From assembly GCF_003015185.1 (NCBI RefSeq), contig NZ_CP027860.1:3524501-3588500 (forward strand): a stretch of DNA of 64,000 nucleotides. The letters run 5' to 3'. The DNA comes from Ahniella affigens. Lineage in GTDB: Bacteria > Pseudomonadota > Gammaproteobacteria > Xanthomonadales > Ahniellaceae. The translations under genes and the position numbers were made by a program. The notes under the pieces were generated by a model. It ran no database searches. It saw nothing but the letters and a program-made list of their open reading frames with translations, and was not told where the DNA came from. Every line of letters starts with the position of its first letter. Within the stretch, counting starts at the first letter, position 1. Shown here piece by piece: positions 25,240-33,646 of this stretch.

Positions 25240-25830
25240 ATGTCCGAACGCCGCCATCCCACCTTCACGAGCTTCAGCGGTACCCGCCAGATCGCTTCAG
25301 GTCCCCTGCTGGTCAATGCCTTGGCGCTTCGACAAGCCGCCGACGCGCGCACTGCCGACCCGCTGCTGCTGTTTGATGACCAGACCGGCCGAAACATCGA
25401 TATCGACCTGCGAGGCACCGATTCCGAACTCGTCGCGCGATTCGAGGAGCCAGCATCGGCGGCAACATCGCCAGATTCCGAATCCGAAACACGCGGACGC
25501 GGCCGGCCGAAAATGGGCGTCGTGTCACGCGAGGTGACCTTGCTGCCCCGGCATTGGGATTGGCTGAATTCGCAACCCGGCGGTGCGTCGGTCACGTTGC
25601 GCAGACTGGTTGATGACGCCCGCCGTACCCATGCCGATAAGGATCGACTGCGCGCTGCCCAGGCTCGCGCGTATCAGTTCATGCAAGCGATGGCGGGCGA
25701 TCTGCCAAATTTCGAGGCGGCCACGCGCGCGTTGTTCGCCAATGATCTGGAGCAAGTTCGGGCACTGTTGACTGCATGGCCGCACGATGTGGCGCGACAT
25801 GCGCTCAAGCTGGCGGATGCGGCAGCGTGA
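25240..25830 (+). CDS. DUF2239 family protein
   Basis: The 196-residue soluble protein begins MSERRHPTFTSFSGTRQIASG and contains LLLFDDQTGRNIDIDLRG, RGRPKMGVVSREVTLLPRHWDWL and ASVTLRRLVDDARR, the arrangement I associate with DUF2239. Its function is unknown. The RGRP stretch is basic and the following segment resembles ribbon-helix-helix DNA-binding text, which is only a suggestion. The ATG at 25240 is chosen because the near-consensus promoter at 25187-25214 lies inside the longer open frame from 25150. The gene may regulate itself through the ACCCGGGT sites. Confidence 0.82.
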   Translation: MSERRHPTFTSFSGTRQIASGPLLVNALALRQAADARTADPLLLFDDQTGRNIDIDLRGTDSELVARFEEPASAATSPDSESETRGRGRPKMGVVSREVTLLPRHWDWLNSQPGGASVTLRRLVDDARRTHADKDRLRAAQARAYQFMQAMAGDLPNFEAATRALFANDLEQVRALLTAWPHDVARHALKLADAAA

Positions 25831-25844
25831 ACCAGACGATCGAA

Positions 25845-25868
25845 GCCCGCCGACGATGATGGGCGGGC
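25845..25868. terminator. Hairpin between convergent DUF2239 and SemiSWEET genes
   Basis: GCCCGCC (25845-25851) pairs with GGCGGGC (25862-25868) across a 10-nt loop. It lies between two convergent genes and could serve both strands, although no T-run is seen. The loop text ACGATGATGGG is shared with the hairpin at 5054-5082. Confidence 0.5.
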
Positions 25869-25893
25869 CAGACTGCCGATCGGTGGCAATGCA

Positions 25894-26145
25894 TCAGCGA
25901 TGCCGCAACTTCAACACCAGGACGCTACCCGCGAGCACAGCGGTGATCGCATTGGCAATGATGATTGGCCAAGCTTGCCGCATCACGCCGTAAACGAGCC
26001 ACAGCAAGACGCCACTGACGAACAGGCAATACATGCTGAGCGAGATCCCGCTGACATCACGCGTGCGAAGTGTCTTCAATGCCTGCGGCAGGAACGAAGA
26101 TGTCGTCAAGACCGCAGCGAGATAACCAACGAGTTCTGCATCCAT
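25894..26145 (-). CDS. SemiSWEET family (PQ-loop) transporter
   Basis: The 83-residue protein has three membrane helices and the PQ motif in SSFLPQALKTLRTRDVSGIS, then LSMYCLFVSGVLLWLVYG and a final IIIANAITAVLAGSVLVLKLR. This is the bacterial half-SWEET unit, which dimerises to move sugars across the inner membrane by facilitated diffusion. Length is typical (80-100 residues). The transported solute cannot be told from sequence. Confidence 0.9.
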   Translation of the reverse strand: MDAELVGYLAAVLTTSSFLPQALKTLRTRDVSGISLSMYCLFVSGVLLWLVYGVMRQAWPIIIANAITAVLAGSVLVLKLRHR

Positions 26146-26298
26146 GCAACTGCTCCAGGGCCATGTCGCCCAGTACGGGGATCCTCTGCATCATACGAGA
26201 CTGCAAATCAAAGGCCTCATGATTTCGATTGCAAACGTCGATCACAACGGCGCATCGGCCTTACCGCGCGGCTCTAAAACGCCTGTTAAGATGCAGCC

Positions 26299-27138
26299 AT
26301 GATTGTTGCTGCTGCTGCCTACGGCGTCTCGGCGCACGCCGACTTCTCGTCTTTTCTTGCCAAGCTGCGCGGCCTTGCGGCCGCGGCTGCCGAGCAGGGT
26401 GCCCAATTGCTGCTGCTCCCTGAGTACCATGCGATGGAGTTGGCGACGATCTTTGCCGAACCCATAAAGAGCGACCTGCAAGCGCAGCTCAGCGCGTTGC
26501 AGACAATCGTGCCGCAGTACGAGGCCGCACTGTCCGAGCTGGCCCGCGCGTTCCAGTTATGCATCGTCGGTGGCACATTGCCCGTCCAAGACGCGGACGG
26601 TCAGTTCCGCAACCGCTGCACGATCGCGACGGCCGATGGTCGTCGCCATCATCAATACAAGCTCAATATGACGCGCTTCGAGCGCGAGTCCTGGGGCGTC
26701 TCTGCGGGTCAGGGCCAGCTGGTGGTCGATCTCGGTGCGTGCCGCCTCGGTGTGGCTATTTGCTATGACAGCGAGTTCCCCGTGCTGGTCCGCGAGTTGG
26801 TCAAGGACGGTGCCAATCTGATTTGCGTGCCGAGTTGCACCGACAGCATGCATGGCTATCATCGCGTCGAAGTGGCTTGCCGAGCCCGGGCGCTGGAGAA
26901 CCAGTGCTACGTGCTCGTGACCCACACAATCGGCGATCTGCCCAGTTCACCAGCGATCGACGAGAACCATGGGGCCGCGGCGTTGTACGGGCCACCCGAT
27001 CGCGGCTTTCCCGCCAACGGGGTGATCGCCCAAACCGAAATCGATGCGCCGACACTCCTGATCGCCGAGCTCGATTTCGACAAAGTCGATGCGGTCCGCC
27101 AAGACGGCCAAGTGTTGAATCACCGCGATTGGCGTTAA
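26299..27138 (+). CDS. Carbon-nitrogen hydrolase (nitrilase superfamily)
   Basis: The 279-residue cytoplasmic enzyme has the nitrilase triad: E42 in LLPEYHA, K121 in YKLNMTRFE and C155 in ICYDSEFP. It would hydrolyse an amide, carbamoyl or nitrile C-N bond. The subfamily cannot be set by eye; the YKLNMTRFERESWG stretch suggests the group related to amidases of unknown substrate. The ATG at 26299 is the first codon of the family core. The gene ends 25 bp from the convergent patatin gene. Confidence 0.9.
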   Translation: MIVAAAAYGVSAHADFSSFLAKLRGLAAAAAEQGAQLLLLPEYHAMELATIFAEPIKSDLQAQLSALQTIVPQYEAALSELARAFQLCIVGGTLPVQDADGQFRNRCTIATADGRRHHQYKLNMTRFERESWGVSAGQGQLVVDLGACRLGVAICYDSEFPVLVRELVKDGANLICVPSCTDSMHGYHRVEVACRARALENQCYVLVTHTIGDLPSSPAIDENHGAAALYGPPDRGFPANGVIAQTEIDAPTLLIAELDFDKVDAVRQDGQVLNHRDWR

Positions 27139-27163
27139 GCCTTGGCCCTGCGGCCGGGTCTTT

Positions 27164-28405
27164 TCACCGCGCACGCGCCTGGAGGTTGCGCTCCAGATCA
27201 TCGAGCGCGTGCCGCAACCTGAGCGTGACAGACGTCTTGCGTGGTGGCCGCTGGCCGAGAAAATCGAGCAGATCGCGATCACGATCGTGAATCACCGATT
27301 CGCGAAGACTGAGGCCATGGCGCGCCAGAATCGGTCGCAGCTTGTCAGCCTGCGCGGCCAAGTCAGCGAGCGTCGAGCTGTAAGCATGCTGCGCGAGCTT
27401 GTGCCGGCTCTCATAACTGAAGACATTCGTGAAGAACATGCTGGTGTCGTCGGGACGCGGCTCGAACAACACGATATCGGCATGCTCATATTGTGTTTGA
27501 TACTTGTCCAGCCCAACCTGCATGCGCGACTTGAGCAGGGTTCGGAAGGTCTGTGACAGCACCGCTGGCAACCCACCCTCAATCAGGCTTGATGGCACCG
27601 GCAAGCCATTGCGCAGCGCCATGCTTGCATCGAATGGGACAAGCGGGTTGATCCCGAACACCAACTCCGCGCCCGCATCGAGCGCGACCGATGCATGCAA
27701 CGTTCGCCGCAGCGCGCCGTCGACATACCAATGCTTGTCGATCTCGACTGGCGGGTACAGGCCCGGCAGCGCCGAACTGGCCTGCACAGCGCGCGAGATC
27801 GGCACATGATCAAACCCAGGAGATCCGAATCGCACGGCTTCGCCACTGTCGATATCCACCGCGATTACATACAGCCGATGCGCGAGCTCGCGGAAATCGT
27901 TGCTGCGCCCAAAGCTCGCAAAAATCGTACGGAGAAAGCGCTCGATCTCGGCATTGTCAAACAACCCGGTGGGAATGATCGCACCGAGGCGACCAACCAC
28001 ATCGGTCCATTTGTTGTCGTCCGGGTTCCGGATGATGTCGAGCATCCAGGAGCCGATCATCTGCGGAATGGCCGCAGCACGGCGCAGGTATTCCTGGAAC
28101 GCCGGCCGCAGGAACACCTCGGGCCGAAATCGTCCTTGGGCGAGATCGTCAGTCAGAAAGATGCGGCACATGTCCGCCGTGGCGAGTTGATTCGCGAGTC
28201 CAGACGCCAGAAAAGCGCCCGAGCTGACGCCGACGTACACCTCAAGATCCGTCAACCTGAGGCCTTCAATGGCCTCGTCGAGCGCGCGTAGCGCACCCAA
28301 CTCATACATGCCTCCCACCGGTCCGCCACCAGCGACAGCGAGACCGATCTTTTGCACCTTGGCCTTACGACGGCGCGGTTTCAGCGTGGGTTGCAGCGTC
28401 AGCAT
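27164..28405 (-). CDS. Patatin-like phospholipase
   Basis: The about 413-residue protein has the patatin fold: oxyanion motif AGGGPVGG, nucleophile in GVSSGAFLASG, and catalytic aspartate in YVDGALRRT, the Ser-Asp dyad of lipid acyl hydrolases. It also carries a C-terminal basic region. I start at the ATG at 28405 (MLTLQPTLKPRRR) because the preceding 32 residues of the open frame look noncoding. No signal peptide is seen, so it is likely cytoplasmic or membrane-associated. Its lipid substrate is unknown. Confidence 0.88.
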   Translation of the reverse strand: MLTLQPTLKPRRRKAKVQKIGLAVAGGGPVGGMYELGALRALDEAIEGLRLTDLEVYVGVSSGAFLASGLANQLATADMCRIFLTDDLAQGRFRPEVFLRPAFQEYLRRAAAIPQMIGSWMLDIIRNPDDNKWTDVVGRLGAIIPTGLFDNAEIERFLRTIFASFGRSNDFRELAHRLYVIAVDIDSGEAVRFGSPGFDHVPISRAVQASSALPGLYPPVEIDKHWYVDGALRRTLHASVALDAGAELVFGINPLVPFDASMALRNGLPVPSSLIEGGLPAVLSQTFRTLLKSRMQVGLDKYQTQYEHADIVLFEPRPDDTSMFFTNVFSYESRHKLAQHAYSSTLADLAAQADKLRPILARHGLSLRESVIHDRDRDLLDFLGQRPPRKTSVTLRLRHALDDLERNLQARAR

Positions 28406-28720
28406 GAGTATCCGGAGCTTGGGGAACCAACCGATTGTATTCGTCCAGATCGGAGTGTGGGCTCCAGTCGCCCGGAACAAGTACCGGGCGCGACCAGGCA
28501 ATGCCGCAACGCTGCTGCCGTTCAGACTGACGCTGGCATCCCCGCGGTTGTGAACAATTGCGCCGAGCCTGTCGGCAGAGCGCGACTGCCGTGCGTGCCG
28601 CTGGCTTTCGCGAGCAATTAAGTCTCTGAACCCGCAACTGATTCGAGCGCAAGGTGAATAGCTGCTGGCACCTGAACCGATAACCCATCGAGACTTTGCT
28701 CGCCGGGATCAAGCCCCATA
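28406..28720. other. Divergent intergenic region, nothing recognised
   Basis: About 315 bp between the patatin gene and the conserved hypothetical gene. I see no RNA gene, repeat, or promoter close to consensus. It must hold both leaders. Confidence 0.5.
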
Positions 28721-29506
28721 ATGAGACACATGAGCAGACACGAGACTGGTGAAAAACTCCGAGACACGCTGAACGCCCTGGCGAAGGCGCGTTCGCCTGA
28801 TCATGACGAGCGCAACGACGCGCCACTGCTGGTTGCGTTGAAGCGGTGGCAATCGGAACGGCTGGGCCAAAGCTTCACGGGATTGTTGGCGGACGACCGA
28901 TATCAACCGGCGGCCGAGTTCTTCTTGTCCGATCTCTATGGCAGTGGTGACGTTAGCTGGCGCGACCGCGACGTGACACGCGTGCTGCCGACCATGGTCC
29001 GGTGGTTGCCGGAAAAAGCGCTCGTGGCGCTGAATGGCGCCTTGGAACTCGATCTGATTTCGCACCAGCAGGATCTTCTGTTGTGCGAACACCTGCCCGG
29101 CCCCAGCATTGATACCGAGTCCTATGCCAGAGCCTATCGCGCCAGCTGCGATGAGGCACTTCGGCACCGACAAATCGACTTGATCGTCGATGTGGGTCGC
29201 GAGTTGGAGCGACTGGTCAAGGTGCCATTGATTCTCGGTGTGCTGAAGCTCGCCCGCGGCCCGGCCCGTGGTGCCGGCTTTGGCCAGCTACAGTCCTTCC
29301 TGGAGCGCGGCTTCGCGGCGTTCCGACATATGGGGCCGGCCGATCACTTTCTGCGGACGATTGAGCAAGGCGAGCGGCAAGTCATGCAGCGCCTGCTGAA
29401 CCAGCACGCCGATCCCTTTGGCTTTGGTCAAACCCGGTCAAAGCGACAGGCCCCGCCGAACGGGGCGTCGGGCAGCCCTCGCGCTGCCACCCCAAGAACT
29501 ACTTGA
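28721..29506 (+). CDS. Conserved hypothetical protein
   Basis: The 261-residue protein is soluble and largely helical, with the striking central text EFFLSDLYGSGDVSWRDRD and VLPTMVRWLPE. I recall similar hypothetical proteins in proteobacteria but know no function. MSRHETGEKL at 28730 is an alternative start. The last 35 residues are Pro/Ala/Gly-rich and less certain. Its 3' end overlaps the sspB 3' end by 8 bp on the opposite strand. Confidence 0.8.
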   Translation: MRHMSRHETGEKLRDTLNALAKARSPDHDERNDAPLLVALKRWQSERLGQSFTGLLADDRYQPAAEFFLSDLYGSGDVSWRDRDVTRVLPTMVRWLPEKALVALNGALELDLISHQQDLLLCEHLPGPSIDTESYARAYRASCDEALRHRQIDLIVDVGRELERLVKVPLILGVLKLARGPARGAGFGQLQSFLERGFAAFRHMGPADHFLRTIEQGERQVMQRLLNQHADPFGFGQTRSKRQAPPNGASGSPRAATPRTT

Positions 29507-30023
29507 CGACGCGCAGATGGCCGCGCTTGGGTCGGTCTGGGTCGGTACTTGGCGCGGGCGGTAGCGGTAGCGGATCGGATTCTTCGGCGACTGCCTGGGT
29601 CACCGGCTCCGCCGCAAACGCAGTCGGTGCAGCACCCAGACTCAGTTCGGTGGCATCGGCGTCGCCAGCGTCAGAGTCGTCATCATTGACCAGATCTGGC
29701 GAGAACACCATGCCAAGGCCGTATTCGCGGGATCGGATCGCCATGACGGCTGCCACCGGAACCTGGACGCCACGACTGACGCCGGAAAAGCGCGCGTTGA
29801 AGCGGATCAGATCGTTGCCGAGTTCCAACTCACCGGTCGCGGTCATGGAAATGTTCAAGACCACGATGCCATCGCGCACCGACTGCGGTGGCACGATGAC
29901 GCCCGGCGCGCGCGCATCGACAATGATCAGCGGCGTTTGGCCGTTGTCGACGATCCAGTCATAAATCGCCCGAATCAAATACGGCCGGTTGCTGGTAACC
30001 GGGGGAAGAGCATCCTTACTCAT
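29499..30023 (-). CDS. sspB: ClpXP protease specificity-enhancing factor SspB
   Basis: The 174-residue protein has the SspB substrate-binding domain at about 10-110 (RPYLIRAIYDWIVDNGQTPLI, and FSGVSRGVQVPVAAVMAIRSREYGLGM), a long flexible acidic linker and the C-terminal ClpX-binding tail RGHLRVVK. It delivers ssrA-tagged and other substrates to ClpXP. Its ATG overlaps the sspA stop as ATGA, so the two are coupled, as usual. The linker is acidic and proline-rich. Confidence 0.96.
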   Translation of the reverse strand: MSKDALPPVTSNRPYLIRAIYDWIVDNGQTPLIIVDARAPGVIVPPQSVRDGIVVLNISMTATGELELGNDLIRFNARFSGVSRGVQVPVAAVMAIRSREYGLGMVFSPDLVNDDDSDAGDADATELSLGAAPTAFAAEPVTQAVAEESDPLPLPPAPSTDPDRPKRGHLRVVK

Positions 30024-30694
30024 ACGTGCGTGCGCAAAGCGCGTTCGAAGTCAGTCATGCTGCGATTGTAGGCTGGATTGCGGAAGAAACGCTCGCCATA
30101 TTCGAAGACTGCATGACCTTCCCGCCCTAATTGCACGCCAAGTGCCGGTAAACGCCACACCAGGGCGGCCAACGCGCAATCGGCGACGGTCATCTCGGCA
30201 TTGAGGAAGAACTTCGACGCCTTGAACGCCGGCACGGCGGCCAGCAGGCCCTCCTTCAGCTTCTTGCGGGCGCCATCTGCCTGAGCCTTGTTGCCGCTCT
30301 GGATCGGCTCCACCAGACTGAGCCATTCGCGCTCGATGCGCCGAAGGCTCAGGCGCACGCGGGCCCGACCCTGCGGATCGAGCGGCAAAAGCGCCGGATG
30401 CGGATAGCGTTCTTCGAGGTACTCGCCGATCAGGTCGGCCTCGTAAATCGCCAAATCTCGATCCACCAGCGTTGGCGTGCTGTGGTAGGGGTTCAACTGC
30501 ACCAATTCCGCTGGCAGGTTGCCGGGCTCCACCAGAACCAGTTCATGGCTCACGCCCTTTGCCGCCAGCAGGATTCGAACCCGGTGGCTATCAAGATCGT
30601 CCTTGCCCGAGTAAAGCGTCAGCACAACTCGGGTACGCGCTGCCGTTGGGGCGCGACGGCGCGCAAGGCTGGAAGCGGGGGTGAGACTGCTCAT
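30020..30694 (-). CDS. sspA: Stringent starvation protein A
   Basis: The 224-residue protein has a glutathione-S-transferase-like fold: N-terminal thioredoxin-like domain with LYSGKDDLDSHRVRILLAAKG and the cis-proline region NPYHSTPTLVDRD, then an all-helical C-terminal domain. SspA binds RNA polymerase in starvation and stress. The first 20 residues (Ser/Ala/Arg-rich) are an unusual extension; a downstream start is possible. It is separated from petC by a strong terminator, so it has its own promoter, not clear by eye. Confidence 0.95.
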   Translation of the reverse strand: MSSLTPASSLARRRAPTAARTRVVLTLYSGKDDLDSHRVRILLAAKGVSHELVLVEPGNLPAELVQLNPYHSTPTLVDRDLAIYEADLIGEYLEERYPHPALLPLDPQGRARVRLSLRRIEREWLSLVEPIQSGNKAQADGARKKLKEGLLAAVPAFKASKFFLNAEMTVADCALAALVWRLPALGVQLGREGHAVFEYGERFFRNPAYNRSMTDFERALRTHV

Positions 30695-30833
30695 GGCCGA
30701 CCTCCCACCGGTGCGGACGCACCGTTGGCTCGGAGACTAGCCCGAACATTTCCCAAGCTGCAATGGTCAGAACGTCAGATTTTCAACCGGGGCGCAGGCT
30801 GCCCGAACGATCTGGCGCCAAGTCACTGATTTG

Positions 30834-30864
30834 GAAAAAACAAACCCGGCCGAGGCCGGGTTTG
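30834..30864 (-). terminator. Rho-independent terminator after petC
   Basis: On the minus strand the stem CAAACCCGGCC/GGCCGGGTTTG (30841-30851 with 30854-30864) is followed by six T (30835-30840). It ends the petABC transcript and insulates sspA. Confidence 0.93.
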
Positions 30865-30889
30865 TCGAGACGCTGATGCGCTGGAGCGG

Positions 30890-31624
30890 TCAGTGCACGT
30901 CGCGCCAGTACTCCGACTTGAGCAGCCACGCCACAAATGTCAGGAACGCGAGAAACAGCACCACGTAGGCGCCAATGGCCTGACGCTTCAAGGCCGCCGG
31001 CTCCGCGGCGTACTCCATGAAGTTGGCAATATCACGGGCCACAGCGTCGAATTCTTCGGCGCTGAGCTTGCCCGGGCTCGCCAACTGGAAGCCTTCGACC
31101 ACGTTCGCGCCATGGGCGTCTTTGCCCATTTCAGCCACTTGCACGCCTTGCAGCTCCCACAGCGGGTTTGGCATCGAGGCATTCGGGAACACTGAGTTGT
31201 TCCAGCCCAGCGGGCGCTTGCCGTCCACATAAAAGGACTTCAGGTAGGTGTAGATCCAGTCGGCACCGCCGTGCTTGACGCGCGCAGTCAGCGAGAGATC
31301 CGGGGCCACGGCCCCGACCCACTTGTTGATGTCTTCCGACTTTGCGGCGACCACCATCGGCTCACCAAACTTGGCGCCCGTGAAGTTCATCCAACGCTGC
31401 ACCTCCTCCTCCTGCAGGCCGAGGTCTTCCGCCATGCGCGAATAGCGCATGTACTTCATCGAGTGACAGCTCAGGCAGTAGTTGACGAAGTACTTGGCAC
31501 CGCGTTGCAGCGAACCCTTGTCGTTCAAATCGGCGCCCGAAACTTGCAGTGCGGCGCCTTCCGTTGCAGCGAACACACTGAACGAACACAGCGCCAGTAA
31601 CAGAGAGATCAAAAACTTTTTCAT
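30890..31624 (-). CDS. petC: Cytochrome c1 of the bc1 complex
   Basis: The about 244-residue precursor has a signal peptide (MKKFLISLLLALCSFSVFA), the haem c site CLSCH, axial-ligand methionine region (PNASMPNPLW) and a C-terminal membrane anchor (AIGAYVVLFLAFLTFVAWLL). It passes electrons from the Rieske protein to soluble carriers. I use the ATG at 31624, 13 bp after the petB stop, since it gives a clean signal peptide. It ends the operon petA-petB-petC. Confidence 0.97.
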   Translation of the reverse strand: MKKFLISLLLALCSFSVFAATEGAALQVSGADLNDKGSLQRGAKYFVNYCLSCHSMKYMRYSRMAEDLGLQEEEVQRWMNFTGAKFGEPMVVAAKSEDINKWVGAVAPDLSLTARVKHGGADWIYTYLKSFYVDGKRPLGWNNSVFPNASMPNPLWELQGVQVAEMGKDAHGANVVEGFQLASPGKLSAEEFDAVARDIANFMEYAAEPAALKRQAIGAYVVLFLAFLTFVAWLLKSEYWRDVH

Positions 31625-31637
31625 GGCGGTTCCGGAC

Positions 31638-32882
31638 TCAGTGTTCAAAGGTGACGCGGTCGGGGACCTTCTTCGTCTTGTCGATCTTGCTCCAGATCGG
31701 CATGGTGAAGAAGAACGCGAAGTAGTAGATCGTCAGCCCAAGCGCGAGCGGCTTTTCCCAGGATTCAGCGCCCGAGCGCGTACCGAGCCAGCCCAGAATC
31801 ACGAATGCGATGACGAACAGCGTGATCATGATCTTGGTGATCGGGCCACGGTAGCGGATCGACTTGACTTCCGAACGGTCAAGCCAGGGCAGCAGGAAGA
31901 AAATCAACGTCGCACCGCCCATGACAATGACGCCAAGCAGCTTGTCAGGAATCGCGCGCAGCATCGCGTAATAAGGCGTGAAGTACCACACTGGCTTGAT
32001 GTGCGCCGGGGTCACCATCGGGTTCGCGGCCGTGAAGTTGTCATGCTCCAGGAACCAGCCACCCATCGTCGGCGCGAAGAAGATGATGAACGCCGCGATC
32101 ATGATGAAGAAGCTCGCACCGAACAGGTCTTTGACGGTGTAGTACGGGTGGAACGGAATGCCATCGAGCGGCTTGCCGTCCTTGCCCTTGACCTTCTTGA
32201 TTTCAACGCCGTCCGGGTTGTTCGAGCCGACTTCGTGCAGGGCCATCAGGTGCAGATAGATCAGCCCGGCCAGCACAAACGGCAGCGCGACGACGTGCAA
32301 CGCGAAGAAGCGATTCAGCGTGGCTTCCGAAATCAGGTAGTCGCCGCGGATGAACTCCACGAGTTGCTCGCCGACCACGGGAACGGCGCCAAACAGCGAC
32401 GTAATGACCTGGGCGCCCCAGTACGACATTTGGCCCCAAGGTAACACATAGCCCAGGAACGCTTCGGCCATCAGGGCGAGGAAGATGACCACGCCGAGCA
32501 GCCAGATCAGTTCGCGCGGCTTTTTGTAAGAGCCGTAGATCAGGCCGCGGAACATGTGCAGATAGACGACGATGAAAAACAGCGACGCACCGGTTGAGTG
32601 CATGTAGCGGATGATCCAGCCCCACTCCACGTCGCGCATGATGTATTCGACCGAGTCGAACGCATCAGCGGCCGTCGGGCGAAAGTTCATGGTCAGCCAG
32701 ATGCCGGTAACGATCTGGTTGACGAACACCAGCAGCGCCAACGAGCCGAAGTAGTACCAAAAGTTGAAATTCTTCGGCGCGTAATATTGGGCGGCGTGAC
32801 GGTTCCACCACGCGGTTGCGCCCGGGGCGCGCTCGTTGACCCAGTTGTAGCCGGAGTCGATGACCTTAGTGACCAAGCTCAT
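31638..32882 (-). CDS. petB: Cytochrome b of the bc1 complex
   Basis: The 414-residue integral membrane protein has the two pairs of haem-ligating histidines in helices B and D (HSTGASLFFIVVYLHMFRGL; and HVVALPFVLAGLIYLHLMALH), the PEW-type Qo loop as PVWYFTPYYAML, and eight membrane helices. It oxidises quinol and carries the Q cycle. Its ATG overlaps the petA stop as ATGA. Confidence 0.98.
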   Translation of the reverse strand: MSLVTKVIDSGYNWVNERAPGATAWWNRHAAQYYAPKNFNFWYYFGSLALLVFVNQIVTGIWLTMNFRPTAADAFDSVEYIMRDVEWGWIIRYMHSTGASLFFIVVYLHMFRGLIYGSYKKPRELIWLLGVVIFLALMAEAFLGYVLPWGQMSYWGAQVITSLFGAVPVVGEQLVEFIRGDYLISEATLNRFFALHVVALPFVLAGLIYLHLMALHEVGSNNPDGVEIKKVKGKDGKPLDGIPFHPYYTVKDLFGASFFIMIAAFIIFFAPTMGGWFLEHDNFTAANPMVTPAHIKPVWYFTPYYAMLRAIPDKLLGVIVMGGATLIFFLLPWLDRSEVKSIRYRGPITKIMITLFVIAFVILGWLGTRSGAESWEKPLALGLTIYYFAFFFTMPIWSKIDKTKKVPDRVTFEH

Positions 32883-33484
32883 GCCGCAGCTCCTTCCGCC
32901 GGCTTCACGCCAATCTCGATCAGAGTATCAGTGACAAAGTGGTAAGGCGGCACGCGCAGGTTGCTCGGCGCCGGGACGCCCTGGAAGACGCGGCCGGCCG
33001 AGTCAAAACGCGATTGGTGGCACGGGCAATAAAAGCCGCCCTTCCATTCGGTGTCAAAACCCTGCGGGATCATTTCCGGGTAGTAAAGCGGCGAGCAGCC
33101 GAGGTGCGTGCAGACACCTTCGAGTACCAGGATTTCCGGGCGGATCGAACGATACGCATTCTTGGCGAATTCTGGGGTCTGCTCTTCGTTGGTCGAATCC
33201 GGATCGCGCAGGCGCGAATCCAGGGAAGGCAACGCGTCCAGGACTTCCTGCGAGCGGCGGATGATCCAAACCGGCTTGCCGCGCCACATTTCGATCTTGC
33301 GGGCATTCATTTCCAACTTGGAAATGTCGGTGAGGACTGGCGCACCGGCCGTCTGTGCCTTGGCGCTGGGCGTCCAGCTCTTGACGAACGGCACTGCGGC
33401 GAACGCACCGCCAATGCCTCCCACGATGGCTGTCGACGCGGTCAGAAACCGGCGGCGACCTTTGTCTACCCCTTGCTCGGCCAT
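32879..33484 (-). CDS. petA: Rieske iron-sulfur protein of the bc1 complex
   Basis: The 201-residue protein has a Tat signal-anchor (GRRRFLTASTAIVGGIGGAF) and the [2Fe-2S] motifs CTHLGC and CPCHQSRFD. It oxidises quinol at Qo and reduces cytochrome c1. It leads the petA-petB-petC operon. GGAG is present 8 bp upstream of the ATG at 33484. A possible electron recipient downstream of bc1, the HiPIP, is encoded at 4709-5032. Confidence 0.98.
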   Translation of the reverse strand: MAEQGVDKGRRRFLTASTAIVGGIGGAFAAVPFVKSWTPSAKAQTAGAPVLTDISKLEMNARKIEMWRGKPVWIIRRSQEVLDALPSLDSRLRDPDSTNEEQTPEFAKNAYRSIRPEILVLEGVCTHLGCSPLYYPEMIPQGFDTEWKGGFYCPCHQSRFDSAGRVFQGVPAPSNLRVPPYHFVTDTLIEIGVKPAEGAAA

Positions 33485-33646
33485 AAGGCACTCCAGAAAA
33501 AACCAATAAGAATTCAGGCGATTGATCGCTCAATCGTAACAGCGAGAGTTTAGCTGATCGGCTCGCGACGCTTCAATCGGCTTTCCAAATGCGGCGGCCC
33601 TGACAAAATGTTTGGCGTCAGGGCCGCCGATTGGCACAATGCCCGC

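Noticed and set aside
31482-32444. A 320-residue ORF antisense to petC and petB
   Set aside because: The cytochrome genes are unmistakable on the other strand, and this frame has no domain.
33525-33537. TTGATCGCTCAA upstream of petA as an FNR box
   Set aside because: The gap between TTGA and TCAA is 4 bp rather than the 6 bp of an FNR box, so the spacing does not fit.
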